This document shows, piece after piece, positions 43,958 to 53,652 of a stretch of 58,172 bases of DNA. The DNA is from Bacillota bacterium (GTDB lineage: Bacteria; Bacillota; Clostridia; Tissierellales; Peptoniphilaceae), in NCBI GenBank assembly GCA_030532225.1, contig JAUNLQ010000007.1:1-58172 (forward strand). Direction: 5' to 3'. The stretch's first letter is position 1; each line of letters starts with the position of its first letter. Position numbers and translations under genes: made by a program. The notes beneath the pieces are model-generated. The model had not been told where the DNA came from and ran no database searches. It saw nothing but the letters and a program-made list of their open reading frames with translations.

Positions 43958-44679
43958 AAAGAGACAAGAATAAAAACATAGTTTTAGCTTTAATAGATTC
44001 TTTTAACTATGCTATTAATGGACTTATTATAGCTGTAGAAACAGAAAGAAACATGAAAATCCACTACAGTATGGCCTTAATAGTCTTGTTTATTTCTATG
44101 TTTTTTAATTTTTCTAGGGTTGAATACATTCTTTTGCTTCTAACAATTTCTTTTGTAATTGTGGCAGAGTTAATGAACACAGCCATTGAAAAGACCGTAG
44201 ACCTAGTAACAGAAGACTATCATCCTTTAGCCAAGGTTGCCAAGGATATTGCTGCAGGTGGAGTCTTGTTAGCTGCCATAAATTCAGTGGCAGTAGGCTA
44301 TTTGTTATTCTTTGATAGGCTGGACCAAGTTAGGTCTGTAGTCTTACTGAGAATAACTAATTCTCCATCTCATCTAACCTTAGTTGCAATTTTGTTAGTT
44401 TTAGTTGTAACCTTAGGCTTAAAGGCCTTGTTAAAAGGATATTCAAAGGGCAGCCACCTTCATGGTGGGGCAGTTTCAGGCCACTCATCTTTGGCCTTTT
44501 GCTGTGCAACAATAATATCTACAACAGCTGATAACACTATTGTAACCATACTATCTTATATTATGGCTTTGCTAGTGGCAGAGTCTAGAGTAGAAGGAAA
44601 AATCCACTCAACCTTAGAGGTTGTTGCAGGGTCTTTGCTAGGGATCTTAATTGGAATTTTCATTTTTCAAGTATTATAA
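43954..44679 (+). CDS. dgkA: diacylglycerol/undecaprenol kinase fused to PAP2 phosphatase
   Basis: The 241-residue membrane protein has an N-terminal DgkA-type kinase domain (1-115; SFNYAINGLIIAVETERNMKIH, AELMNTAIEKTVDL) and a C-terminal PAP2-like phosphatase domain (about 130-241; a KGSHLHGGAVSGHSSLAF motif and RVEGKIHSTLEVVAG). Gram-positive DgkA enzymes phosphorylate undecaprenol; PAP2 enzymes dephosphorylate undecaprenyl pyrophosphate. A single protein could therefore manage both supply routes of the lipid carrier. The fusion is seen in the continuous frame. It is translationally coupled to ybeY. Confidence 0.92.
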   Translation: MKRDKNKNIVLALIDSFNYAINGLIIAVETERNMKIHYSMALIVLFISMFFNFSRVEYILLLLTISFVIVAELMNTAIEKTVDLVTEDYHPLAKVAKDIAAGGVLLAAINSVAVGYLLFFDRLDQVRSVVLLRITNSPSHLTLVAILLVLVVTLGLKALLKGYSKGSHLHGGAVSGHSSLAFCCATIISTTADNTIVTILSYIMALLVAESRVEGKIHSTLEVVAGSLLGILIGIFIFQVL

Positions 44680-44690
44680 AGGAGTAATTA

Positions 44691-45575
44691 ATGACAAAAT
44701 CAGGTTTTGTATCTGTAATAGGTAGACCTAATGTAGGCAAGTCTACCTTACTAAATAGGCTTTTAGGAGAAAAAATTTCTATTATCTCTAACAAGCCACA
44801 AACTACCAGGGACCAAATAAAAATGATTTACAATGACCAAGATGCTCAAATTATTTTTTTGGACACACCTGGTATGCAAAATCCTAGGAACAAACTAGGT
44901 GATTATATGCTTAATATTTCTAAGGACTCAGTTGGAGAAGCTGACCTAATTTTATATATAGTTGATGCTAGCCCTTATATTGGAGCCAGAGACACAGACA
45001 TAATTAATTTTCTTAGCCAACTGGACTTAGATGTAATTTTAGCCATTAACAAGATTGACACTATAGAAAAGGGGAAAATCTTAGAACTAATTTCCCTATA
45101 CAAGGACTTAGATTTTATAAAAGAAATAATACCAATATCTGCAAGTACAGGAGAAAATGTAGATCTTCTTCTCAAGACCCTTAAAGACTACCTGCCACAA
45201 GGACCTAGGTACTATCCAGAAGATTTCATAACTGACAAGTCAGAAAGGTTTATAGTTTCAGAAATTATTAGAGAAAAAGCCTTAACAAATCTTAGAGAAG
45301 AAGTTCCCCATGGAGTAGGAGTTGTAGTAGAGTCTATGAAGGCGACAAAAGACGGCCAAGGCTATAATATTGGAGCTACAATTTATAGTGAAAGAGACTC
45401 TCACAAGGGAATAATCTTAGGGAAAGGCGGGTCTATGATAAAGAAAATTCGCCTTCAAGCTACAGAAGACCTGGAAAAATTCTTAGATAGAAAAGTAAAT
45501 CTAGATCTTTGGGTCAAGGTTGAAAAAAACTGGAGAGACAAGGAAGACAAGCTGAAGAATTTTGGATACCAATAA
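44691..45575 (+). CDS. era: GTPase Era
   Basis: The 294-residue GTPase has G1 GRPNVGKST, G2/G3 with TTRDQIK and DTPGMQNPRNKLG, G4 NKID, and a C-terminal KH domain (about 205-294; GKGGSMIKKIRLQATEDLEKFLDRKVNLDLWVKV split over the last third). Era binds the 3' end of 16S rRNA during 30S maturation, matching its neighbour ybeY. AAGGAG precedes the ATG. Confidence 0.98.
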   Translation: MTKSGFVSVIGRPNVGKSTLLNRLLGEKISIISNKPQTTRDQIKMIYNDQDAQIIFLDTPGMQNPRNKLGDYMLNISKDSVGEADLILYIVDASPYIGARDTDIINFLSQLDLDVILAINKIDTIEKGKILELISLYKDLDFIKEIIPISASTGENVDLLLKTLKDYLPQGPRYYPEDFITDKSERFIVSEIIREKALTNLREEVPHGVGVVVESMKATKDGQGYNIGATIYSERDSHKGIILGKGGSMIKKIRLQATEDLEKFLDRKVNLDLWVKVEKNWRDKEDKLKNFGYQ

Positions 45576-46323
45576 TAAAATCACAACAAGGGGAATTGTA
45601 GTTAAGCAAACTAGGTACAAGGAATCGTCTAAAATATTAAATATTTTTACTAAGACTAGGGGCAAAATCAATGTTTTTGTTCCAGGAGCCCTAAGGCCAA
45701 CAAGTGGACTTATGCTGGTGACTGAAAAATTTGTAGAGTCAGATTTTACTCTTAGCTTAAAGAAAAACACCTATTATATAGAAAAAGCTGAAATTATAGA
45801 ATCTAATTTAGACCTAGGTTTAGATCCAAAAAGATTTATAATAGCAGATATAATTTGCGAAATTATAGATTTAGCTATGGCAGAAAACCAAGTAGACCCA
45901 AAGGCCTACGACCTTCTAATAAAAACTTTTGAATTTTTAAAAGATAAAAACACAGATCCAGACCTTATAAATTTAGGCTTTATGATAAAATTTATATCCC
46001 ATATTGGCTTTAAGCCTAACTTGGAGAATTGTTCCTTATGTGGGAGAAAAAACTTTTCTCAACTTTATTTTTCAAATGCAAATGGAGGCCTTGTATGCCA
46101 GGATTGTTTGAAAAATTTCCAGGATTGTGTTAAATTAAACAAATCAAGCTATCAAGCTTTATTAGGCTTACTATATAGCAAATACGAAGAATTTCATAAA
46201 TTTAAGTTTGACAAAGACTTAAAGATAAGCCTGCACAGGCTAATATATGGATATCTGATTTATAATATAGAAGTAGATGGATTAAAATCTCAAAGGCGCT
46301 ATGAAATGTTTTTTGGGATTTAG
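45562..46323 (+). CDS. recO: DNA repair protein RecO
   Basis: The 253-residue protein has the RecO N-terminal OB-fold ([35 protein letters not shown]) and a C-terminal helical part with a zinc-type CSLC...CQDC pair (about 157-180). RecO loads RecA onto SSB-coated DNA. The proposed start is a TTG at 45562 that overlaps the end of era by 14 bases; no ATG with a ribosome binding site fits better, so the exact start is less certain than the gene. Confidence 0.93.
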   Translation: MDTNNKITTRGIVVKQTRYKESSKILNIFTKTRGKINVFVPGALRPTSGLMLVTEKFVESDFTLSLKKNTYYIEKAEIIESNLDLGLDPKRFIIADIICEIIDLAMAENQVDPKAYDLLIKTFEFLKDKNTDPDLINLGFMIKFISHIGFKPNLENCSLCGRKNFSQLYFSNANGGLVCQDCLKNFQDCVKLNKSSYQALLGLLYSKYEEFHKFKFDKDLKISLHRLIYGYLIYNIEVDGLKSQRRYEMFFGI

Positions 46324-46334
46324 AGGAGGAAAAA

Positions 46335-47216
46335 ATGTATTTTCAAGATTTAGTATTGAAACTAAAAGAATATTGGGGCCAACAAGGCTGCCTAATAATG
46401 GAACCTTATGATGTGGAAGTGGGGGCAGGAACCATGAACCCTAATACTTTTTTAAAGGCTTTAGGGCCTGAACCATGGAAGGTTTGTTATGTTGAACCAT
46501 CAAGAAGACCAGATGATGGTAGGTATGGAGAAAATCCAAATAGACTGTATCAACATCATCAATTCCAAGTTATTTTAAAACCTGCACCAGAAAATATCCA
46601 AGAACTATACCTAAATTCACTAAAGGCAATTGGAATAGATCCCCAAGTTCACGACATTAGATTTATAGAAGACAACTGGGAATCTCCAACTCTTGGGGCC
46701 TGGGGCCTAGGCTGGGAAGTTTGGATTGACGCCATGGAAATCACCCAATTTACTTATTTCCAACAAGTAGGGGGCATAAATTGTGATCTAGAATCTGGAG
46801 AGCTAACTTATGGCCTTGAAAGAATAGCCCTATATTTACAAGAAATTGACAATGTTTATGATATTCAATGGAATGAAAATATTAAATATGGAGACATTTT
46901 CAAAAAAGCAGAATATGAACATTCAGTTTATGCCTTCGAAAAATCTGATGTAGAGGAGCTAAAGGACTTATTTAATAGCTACGAAAAAGAGGCCCTTAGG
47001 ATTTTAGATGAAGATGCCTTAGTTCTTCCAGCCTATGACTATGTTCTTAAGTGTTCCCATAGCTTTAATTTATTAGATGCAAGGGGAGCCATATCTGTTT
47101 CAGAAAGAACTGGCTACATCCAAAGAGTTAGAAACCTAGCTAGAAAAGTTGCCAGCCTTTATGTAAAACAAAGGGAAGAATTAGACTATCCTTTATTGAA
47201 AAAGGGGGACAAATAA
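46335..47216 (+). CDS. glyQ: glycyl-tRNA synthetase alpha subunit
   Basis: The 293-residue class II catalytic subunit shows [20 protein letters not shown] at the N-terminus, [46 protein letters not shown] and the motif 3 region [16 protein letters not shown]. It forms an alpha2beta2 enzyme with GlyS, encoded one base later. GAGGAGG precedes the ATG. No T-box is present, because the pair sits inside the era-recO transcript. Confidence 0.98.
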   Translation: MYFQDLVLKLKEYWGQQGCLIMEPYDVEVGAGTMNPNTFLKALGPEPWKVCYVEPSRRPDDGRYGENPNRLYQHHQFQVILKPAPENIQELYLNSLKAIGIDPQVHDIRFIEDNWESPTLGAWGLGWEVWIDAMEITQFTYFQQVGGINCDLESGELTYGLERIALYLQEIDNVYDIQWNENIKYGDIFKKAEYEHSVYAFEKSDVEELKDLFNSYEKEALRILDEDALVLPAYDYVLKCSHSFNLLDARGAISVSERTGYIQRVRNLARKVASLYVKQREELDYPLLKKGDK

Positions 47217-47217
47217 A

Positions 47218-49278
47218 GTGAAAGATTATTTATTAGAAATTGGAGTTGAAGAGCTTCCAGCTAGATACATTAATTCTGCTATGGACCAGCTAGAAGAATC
47301 CTTTATAAAACTTCTTAATGAAAATAAATTAGCCTATAAAGAAATAATACAGTACTCTACACCTAGAAGACTAAGTCTGCTTATAAAAGACTTACAAGGA
47401 GACTTGTCAGATGACTTAGTTGAAATAAAGGGACCTAGTGCTAAAATTGCCTATGATGACCAAGGCAATCCTTCTAAGGCCTTACAAGGCTTTATGAAAT
47501 CTCAAGGCCTTAGTGACCAAGATATTGAAGTTAGAGACAACTATATTTATGGCAAAAAACTCCTTAAGGCAAAAACCATAGAAGAAATTTTTTCTGCCTC
47601 TATTCCAGCTATAATAAAGGCCATAAACTTTCCTAAAAATATGAAATGGGCAGGGAAAAACATAAAATTCTCTAGACCAATAAGATGGCTAGTATCCCTA
47701 TACGGTAGCCAAGTCCTTCCAATAGACTTAGAAGGAATAAGTTGTTCTAATGTGACCAAGGGCCATAGATTTTTAGGCTCAGACCATATAGTAATAGAAG
47801 AGCCATCAGCTTATGAAAAAACCCTAAGGGAAAACTACGTTATAGTAAGCCACAAAGAAAGGCTAAATATAATAAAAAGAGAGGCTAACAAGCTAGCCAA
47901 AGAAATTTCTGGAGAAATCATAGAAGATCCAGACCTATTAAATGAGCTAACAAATATAACTGAGTACCCAACACCAATTTTAGGATCCATAAAAGAAGAA
48001 TACCTAGAGCTTCCAAACATAGTAATAACAACTTCTATGAAGGAACACCTAAGATTTATTCCAATATACAAGGATTCACAAAACTTACTTCCTTACTTTG
48101 TTTCCATAGTAAATGGAACAGATGCCCACAAGGATGTAATAATCAAAGGCAACGAAAAAGTACTATCTGCCAGACTAGAAGATGCTAAATTCTTCTACAG
48201 AGAAGACCTAGCCACAGACTTTGTAGGCTTAAAGGAAAAATTAACTGGCATAACCTACCACGAAAAACTAGGCTCTATGAAAACTAGGGTAGATAGAATA
48301 GAAGAGCTAGTAGAAAAAATCGGTGACCAACTAGACATAGCAAAAGAATCTAAGGACCAAGTAAAAAGAGCAGCCCAACTTTCTAAAAACGACCTTTTGA
48401 CCCATATGGTTGATGAATTTTCTGAGCTACAAGGAATTATGGGAGAAATCTATGCTAAAAAAGCTGGAGAAGAAAGTCTTGTTGCAGAGGCTATAAGTGC
48501 CCAATACAAACCTAGATTCTATGGAGACGACCTACCAGAAACAACAGTAGGCTCTATACTTTCTATTGGAGAAAAGTTAGATGCCTTGGCAGGTATGTTT
48601 GCTATTGGAATGATTCCAACAGGATCTCAAGACCCCTTTGGTCTAAGAAGGTCTGCCCTAGGAATAATAAATATAATTAGAAAAAATAATTGGAGACTGT
48701 CTCTAAAAGAAGCTATAAAAGATGCTCTATTTATTTATGTTGAAGAAAACTCCTTAGTTTTTGATTACGAAAGTGTCTCTAAAGAAATTTATGACTTCTT
48801 CCTATCTAGAATTAAGGTTATTCTCCTAGACCAAGGAGTAAGATACGACCTAGTAGATGCAATTATTGGAACCCAAGATGAAGACATTTATAAGATTTTC
48901 AAAAAGGCCCAAGACCTTAAAGAATGGTTTGAAGAAGCTGATAGGTCTAAGGAAGTTGAGACCTTTGCAAGACTAAATAACATAGCAGTAAAAGCCCAGT
49001 CTACAGATTTTGATCCAGAGATTTTCAATGACTATGAAAAAGCCCTATATATTACCTTTACTAATGTTAAAGAAAATATAGAAACATCCCTAGGGGAACT
49101 AGATTATAAGGAAATCTTAGAAGCGGCCCTTAGCTTGCAAGTACCAATAAATAATTTTCTAGATAATGTTCTTGTATTTGATGAAGATGAAAATCTTAAA
49201 AACAATAGGTTAGGCCTATTGGCAAGAATCAACAATTTTATTCACACTATTATTGATTTTTCTAAAATTGTTATGTAA
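47218..49278 (+). CDS. glyS: glycyl-tRNA synthetase beta subunit
   Basis: The 686-residue beta subunit begins DYLLEIGVEELPARYI and carries the HD-like core region (ERTVGSILSIGEKLDALAGMF-type block here DLPETTVGSILSIGEKLD, then DPFGLRRSALGII) and a C-terminal DALR anticodon-binding domain. The start is a GTG one base after the glyQ stop, with GGGGG upstream. It completes the bacterial two-subunit GlyRS. Confidence 0.97.
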   Translation: MKDYLLEIGVEELPARYINSAMDQLEESFIKLLNENKLAYKEIIQYSTPRRLSLLIKDLQGDLSDDLVEIKGPSAKIAYDDQGNPSKALQGFMKSQGLSDQDIEVRDNYIYGKKLLKAKTIEEIFSASIPAIIKAINFPKNMKWAGKNIKFSRPIRWLVSLYGSQVLPIDLEGISCSNVTKGHRFLGSDHIVIEEPSAYEKTLRENYVIVSHKERLNIIKREANKLAKEISGEIIEDPDLLNELTNITEYPTPILGSIKEEYLELPNIVITTSMKEHLRFIPIYKDSQNLLPYFVSIVNGTDAHKDVIIKGNEKVLSARLEDAKFFYREDLATDFVGLKEKLTGITYHEKLGSMKTRVDRIEELVEKIGDQLDIAKESKDQVKRAAQLSKNDLLTHMVDEFSELQGIMGEIYAKKAGEESLVAEAISAQYKPRFYGDDLPETTVGSILSIGEKLDALAGMFAIGMIPTGSQDPFGLRRSALGIINIIRKNNWRLSLKEAIKDALFIYVEENSLVFDYESVSKEIYDFFLSRIKVILLDQGVRYDLVDAIIGTQDEDIYKIFKKAQDLKEWFEEADRSKEVETFARLNNIAVKAQSTDFDPEIFNDYEKALYITFTNVKENIETSLGELDYKEILEAALSLQVPINNFLDNVLVFDEDENLKNNRLGLLARINNFIHTIIDFSKIVM

Positions 49279-49289
49279 GGAGTCCTAAT

Positions 49290-49928
49290 TTGAATTTCAA
49301 CAGTGAGCAATTAAGAATTATTGATTTATTAAAAGACCAAGGTAGACTATCAAAAAAACAGATAGCTGAAAAATTACAGGTAACTAAGTCAGATTTAGAA
49401 TCTGACTTGGCCCTGTTATTAAACTTAGGAGTTATTTCTTCAAGCGAAAAGCTTGGATATTTCTATCAAGGAAGCAAAAACTACATAGTTTTCGCTGAAA
49501 TATTAAAATATTATTCAGTAGAAAACATAATGAGTATGCCAGTTATAGTTGAAGACACTACGTCAATTTATGACACAATTGTGTTTTTGTTTTTAGAAAA
49601 TGTTGGCAGCATTTACATTACAAAGAACCTATCCTTAGTTGGAGTTGTGTCTAGAAAGGACCTATTAAAGGCAGCTATAAGCGATCTTGACCTAAAGACA
49701 AGTCAAATTAAAACCATAATGACCAAAAAGGCAAACATAAAAAAGGTAAGCCGAACTACATCAGTTTATGAGTGTGCAAAAACTATTATAGATGCCCAAA
49801 TCGATGGAGTCCCAGTTGTAGAAAATATTGATGGCAAAGAAAAAGTTGTAGGCAGAGTTACTAAGACCAATATTACCAGCTTGTTTGTAAAAATGGGCTA
49901 TAACTATGATGTTGAGGAATTATTATGA
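49290..49928 (+). CDS. ccpN: CcpN-type repressor (HTH plus two CBS domains)
   Basis: The 212-residue protein has an N-terminal winged helix (1-65; QLRIIDLLKDQGRLSKKQIAEKLQV) and two CBS domains (about 80-140 and 145-205; VGVVSRKDLLKAA, DGVPVVENIDGKEKVVGRVTKTNI). CcpN represses gluconeogenic genes in Bacillus and is paired with the PEP-synthesis regulator YqfL, as it is here. The start is a TTG eight bases after AAGGAG. Its stop overlaps the next start by four bases. Confidence 0.9.
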   Translation: MNFNSEQLRIIDLLKDQGRLSKKQIAEKLQVTKSDLESDLALLLNLGVISSSEKLGYFYQGSKNYIVFAEILKYYSVENIMSMPVIVEDTTSIYDTIVFLFLENVGSIYITKNLSLVGVVSRKDLLKAAISDLDLKTSQIKTIMTKKANIKKVSRTTSVYECAKTIIDAQIDGVPVVENIDGKEKVVGRVTKTNITSLFVKMGYNYDVEELL

Positions 49929-50740
49929 AATATTTAAAAATTTATGTCTTATCAGATTCAATAGGCGAAACAGGAGAACAAATAGCCAAGGCTGCAATTA
50001 GACAGTTTGATTTAGATGATTATGAAATTAAAAGGTTTCCCTACCACAATTCAATTGGCATGATCGAACCAATTTTATATGAAGCAGCTAAAGAAGAAAA
50101 TTCTATGGTTTTTTATACAACTGTAGAAGAAAAAACTAGAACCTTTATCCAAGAAAAGGCCAAGGAACTTAAGGTTCCCCTAGTAGATGTTATGGGACCA
50201 CCCTTAGATGTTATGGAAGAAATACTTAAGCAGCCACCACTAAGGGAGCCAGGTTTAATTAGGAGACTTGATGAAAATTATTTCAAAAAAGTAGAGTGTA
50301 TAGAGTTTGCAGTAACCTATGACGATGGTAAGGACCCAAGAGGAGCCAAGAATGCAGACATTTGTTTAGTAGGCATATCTAGAACTTCCAAAACTCCCCT
50401 GTCAATTTACTTGGCCAACAAACACTATAAGGTTGCAAATATTCCATTAGTACCAGAGGTCCCTGTACCAGAAGAAGTTTACAAAAAAGATAAAAGAAGA
50501 GTCATAGGCCTTATAGCCAACCCTTATAAAATAAATGCTATAAGAGAAGAAAGGCTTAAGACCCTAGGCTTATCATCAAGTGCATCTTATTCATCCTTAG
50601 AGAGAATAGAAGAAGAACTAGACTATTCAAAAAGGATTATGAAAGAATTAGGCTGTACAGTAATTGATGTTACTAACAAGTCTATAGAAGAAACTGCAGG
50701 AATAATTGTAGACCATATGAAGGAAAATTTTGAAGAATAA
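49925..50740 (+). CDS. pyruvate phosphate dikinase regulatory protein (kinase/pyrophosphorylase)
   Basis: The 271-residue protein is a DUF299 member: IYVLSDSIGETGEQIAKAA at the N-terminus, the P-loop-like GISRTSKTPLSIYLA (about 150) and LIANPYKINAIREERL. These bifunctional enzymes phosphorylate (with ADP) and dephosphorylate (with Pi) a Thr of pyruvate phosphate dikinase. The target enzyme is not in the window. It is coupled to ccpN by an ATGA overlap, so carbon-flux control is encoded as a unit, and ends at a terminator. Confidence 0.95.
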   Translation: MKYLKIYVLSDSIGETGEQIAKAAIRQFDLDDYEIKRFPYHNSIGMIEPILYEAAKEENSMVFYTTVEEKTRTFIQEKAKELKVPLVDVMGPPLDVMEEILKQPPLREPGLIRRLDENYFKKVECIEFAVTYDDGKDPRGAKNADICLVGISRTSKTPLSIYLANKHYKVANIPLVPEVPVPEEVYKKDKRRVIGLIANPYKINAIREERLKTLGLSSSASYSSLERIEEELDYSKRIMKELGCTVIDVTNKSIEETAGIIVDHMKENFEE

Positions 50741-50744
50741 AAGT

Positions 50745-50769
50745 AAAGGCCACAGATTGTGGTCTTTTT
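50745..50769 (+). terminator. terminator of the era-to-PSRP block
   Basis: AAAGGCCACA (50745-50754) pairs with TGTGGTCTTT (50758-50767, one G-U) and is followed by five T. Confidence 0.8.
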
Positions 50770-50828
50770 AGTTATATTAAAGACAAAAAAGGGTATAAGT
50801 AAGTAGTACTTGTAGGCGGTGATATAAA

Positions 50829-51839
50829 ATGAATATTAGACAGCAATTAGAAGAACTTGAAGCACAAATATTAGACCCAAAGGCCAGTTTTTCAAAAAAA
50901 TCCTTAGGTAGAGAAGTTTTTGAAGAAGAATCAGAAGTTAGAACAGCCTTCCAAAGAGACAGAGATAGAATCTTGCACTCTAAGGCTTTTAGGCGTTTGA
51001 AACACAAGACCCAGGTCTTTATTGCGCCTGAACAAGATCACTATAGGACCAGGCTTACCCATACCTTAGAAGTAGCACAAATTTGTAGGACCTTAGCCAG
51101 GGCCTTAAGACTTAACGAAGACCTAGCTGAAGCTATTTCTCTTGGCCATGATTTAGGCCACACACCCTTTGGTCATTCTGGTGAAGAAGTATTAAATAAA
51201 CTTCACCCTCAAGGCTTTAAGCATTATGAACAAAGTGTTAGAATCGTAAGATTTTTGGAACAAAGAAGGTCAGGCCAAGGACTTAATCTTACTGCAGAAG
51301 TTATTGACGGTATTAGAAATCATTCAGGCTCTAACCAAGCCTTTAGCTTAGAAGGCAAGCTCTTAAAATTTGCTGACAGAATCGCCTATTTAAACCACGA
51401 TATTGATGATGCTCTTAGGGCCAATGTAATAAGTTTAGAAAATATACCTAAAGAATATATGGAAGTTTTAGGTTCTAGCCATTCTAAGAGAATAGATACT
51501 ATGATCAAGGATTTAATTTTTACTTCTTTAGATAAGGGAGAAATTTCAATGAGTCCCCATGTACTTGAGGCTATGAATGGTCTTAGAAAATTCATGTTCC
51601 AAAATGTTTACCTAAACCCAGTAGTAAAAAGCGAAGAAGACAAGATTAGTCATATTTTAACTGAGCTTTACCATTACTACTATGAGGACTTAGAAAGGAT
51701 TCCTAAGCACCACCTAAGTATATATGACAATATTAAAGCAGAAAAAGAAGATATAGTTTGTGATTATATTTCAGGTATGACTGACACCTTTGTAATAAAA
51801 ACTTGGAAGGAAATTTATGAACCGAAAATGTGGAAATAG
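50829..51839 (+). CDS. dgt: deoxyguanosinetriphosphate triphosphohydrolase-like protein
   Basis: The 336-residue HD-domain protein shows RDRDRILHSKAFRRLKHKTQVF, the HD-fold ligands in RLTHTLEVAQI (His) and SLGHDLGHTPFGHSGEE (His-Asp and substrate-binding His), and a later FADRIAYLNHDIDDALRA with the final ligand Asp. It splits dNTPs into nucleoside and triphosphate. It begins the dnaG-rpoD operon; such placement is common in Firmicutes. Confidence 0.95.
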   Translation: MNIRQQLEELEAQILDPKASFSKKSLGREVFEEESEVRTAFQRDRDRILHSKAFRRLKHKTQVFIAPEQDHYRTRLTHTLEVAQICRTLARALRLNEDLAEAISLGHDLGHTPFGHSGEEVLNKLHPQGFKHYEQSVRIVRFLEQRRSGQGLNLTAEVIDGIRNHSGSNQAFSLEGKLLKFADRIAYLNHDIDDALRANVISLENIPKEYMEVLGSSHSKRIDTMIKDLIFTSLDKGEISMSPHVLEAMNGLRKFMFQNVYLNPVVKSEEDKISHILTELYHYYYEDLERIPKHHLSIYDNIKAEKEDIVCDYISGMTDTFVIKTWKEIYEPKMWK

Positions 51840-51848
51840 GATTTTGCC

Positions 51849-53627
51849 ATGGCTTATTTTATAGATGAAAGAACCTTAGAAGAAATTAAAGATAGAGCAG
51901 ATATTGTAGACATTGTTTCCCAGTATGTGGACCTTAAAAAGGCAGGAGCCAACTACAAGGGCCTATGTCCTTTTCATGGCGAGAAAACTCCGTCTTTTAC
52001 AGTTTCTCCCCAAAAGAAAATTTATAAGTGTTTCGGCTGTGGAGAAGGTGGAAATGTTATAAATTTTGTAATGAAAATGGAAGGCCTTTCCTTTCCAGAA
52101 GCCTGTAAAAAACTTGGCGACCAATATGGAGTGGAAATTAAAAGCAGGGGAAACATAGATAGGACTAGAACAGACTTTTTGAACCAAATGTATGAGATTA
52201 ATAGAGAAGTTGCAGCCTATTATATGAAAAATCTCAGCCAAGCTAAACAAGCTCTTTTATACTTAGACAAGAGAAACATTGGACCTAGGGCAGTAAGAAG
52301 ATTTGGCCTAGGTTATGCCAAGGATTCCTGGGACGATTTAGTAAATTATTTAAAGTCCTTAGGCTATGACTTGGATCTGGCCTTTAAGGCTGGCCTTATT
52401 GGAAAAAACAATAGAGGATCTTATTATGATTTTTATAAAAACAGAATTATTTTTCCAATAATAGATACAAAATCCAGGGTCCTAGGCTTTGGAGCCAGGG
52501 CTTTGGGAGACGAAATGCCTAAGTATATTAATACAGCAGATTCTCCAGTTTACAACAAGGGCAGAACTATTTATGGCCTAAATAGAATGGAAAAACACAA
52601 AAAACTAGACAGGCTTATACTTTGTGAAGGCTATATTGATGTTATAGCCTTGGATGCAGCAGGAGTACCAGGCTCTGTAGCCTCCTTAGGAACAGCCTTT
52701 ACTCCAGACCAGGCTAGGCTGTTGAGAAAATATACAGACAACCTTTATATTTCTTATGATGGAGACCAAGCAGGAAGAACTGCAGCTAAAAGAGCCTTAA
52801 AAGTTTTGCACTCTATGGACTGGGATGCTAGTGTTGTCCTTTTACCTAGAAATCTAGATCCAGACTCTTTTATTCAAGAACAAGGACCTATCCAATATGA
52901 AGCTCAACTAAAAAATGCCAAGTCTGGCTATAATTTTTTAATTGATGATTATAAGGCTTCATTAAACTTAGAGGACATTGAAGACCAGGTCAAGCTTATA
53001 AAATTTATTGGCTCTACTATTAAGACTATAAAAAGTCCAATAGAAAGAGAGCTACAAATGAAAAAACTAGCAGCAGATTTTGATGTATCCTTAGAGTCTT
53101 TAAAGGCAGAGATTTTTGCAGGAGACAAAGCTTATTCAAGGCCTAAGTCACCAAAGAGGCCACAAAGACCAGGAAAAAAACCTCTATCCCAAAAAGACAA
53201 GGATATAATAGAAATCTTCAAGCTAATGATGGAGGACAAGGAACTATTTGTAGAATTTTCCCAAAAGCTAGACTCTAAAATGATTGACAACGAAAAACTT
53301 AGAGAAGTTTATCAGTCAATTAAGTCAAGTTTTGCTGAAGAAGAAAATCTAGCCAAGGATACGGTCTTGCAATACTTGAAAAATAATTATATAATAGATG
53401 AGTTTTTATATAACCAATTGTCTAGAGAAGTTTTAGAGTTTTCTCACCTAGACAAAGAACTCTTGGCCCAGGAAATGGTTGATAGATTAAAAGAAACTGA
53501 TTCTATGAAGTCAAGAAAAGATATAGTTGAAAGAATTAGAAGATTAGAAGCTAAGGAAGATAAGAGTCAAGAAGAAGTTGAGCTTTTAAATGACTTGATT
53601 TCCCAGCTTATGAGTATAAATTTGTAG
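51849..53627 (+). CDS. dnaG: DNA primase
   Basis: The 592-residue enzyme has the N-terminal CHC2 zinc finger (CPFHGEKTPSF, then KCFGCGEGG), the DnaG core with GFGARAL and GRTIYGLNR, and the TOPRIM domain with the Glu motif LCEGYIDVIAL and SYDGDQAG. The C-terminal ~130 residues form the helicase-binding part. It synthesises RNA primers at the replication fork. It lies nine bases after dgt and 25 before rpoD, the classic macromolecular-synthesis arrangement. Confidence 0.98.
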   Translation: MAYFIDERTLEEIKDRADIVDIVSQYVDLKKAGANYKGLCPFHGEKTPSFTVSPQKKIYKCFGCGEGGNVINFVMKMEGLSFPEACKKLGDQYGVEIKSRGNIDRTRTDFLNQMYEINREVAAYYMKNLSQAKQALLYLDKRNIGPRAVRRFGLGYAKDSWDDLVNYLKSLGYDLDLAFKAGLIGKNNRGSYYDFYKNRIIFPIIDTKSRVLGFGARALGDEMPKYINTADSPVYNKGRTIYGLNRMEKHKKLDRLILCEGYIDVIALDAAGVPGSVASLGTAFTPDQARLLRKYTDNLYISYDGDQAGRTAAKRALKVLHSMDWDASVVLLPRNLDPDSFIQEQGPIQYEAQLKNAKSGYNFLIDDYKASLNLEDIEDQVKLIKFIGSTIKTIKSPIERELQMKKLAADFDVSLESLKAEIFAGDKAYSRPKSPKRPQRPGKKPLSQKDKDIIEIFKLMMEDKELFVEFSQKLDSKMIDNEKLREVYQSIKSSFAEEENLAKDTVLQYLKNNYIIDEFLYNQLSREVLEFSHLDKELLAQEMVDRLKETDSMKSRKDIVERIRRLEAKEDKSQEEVELLNDLISQLMSINL

Positions 53628-53652
53628 TCTTACATTAAAGTGAGGGGATACT

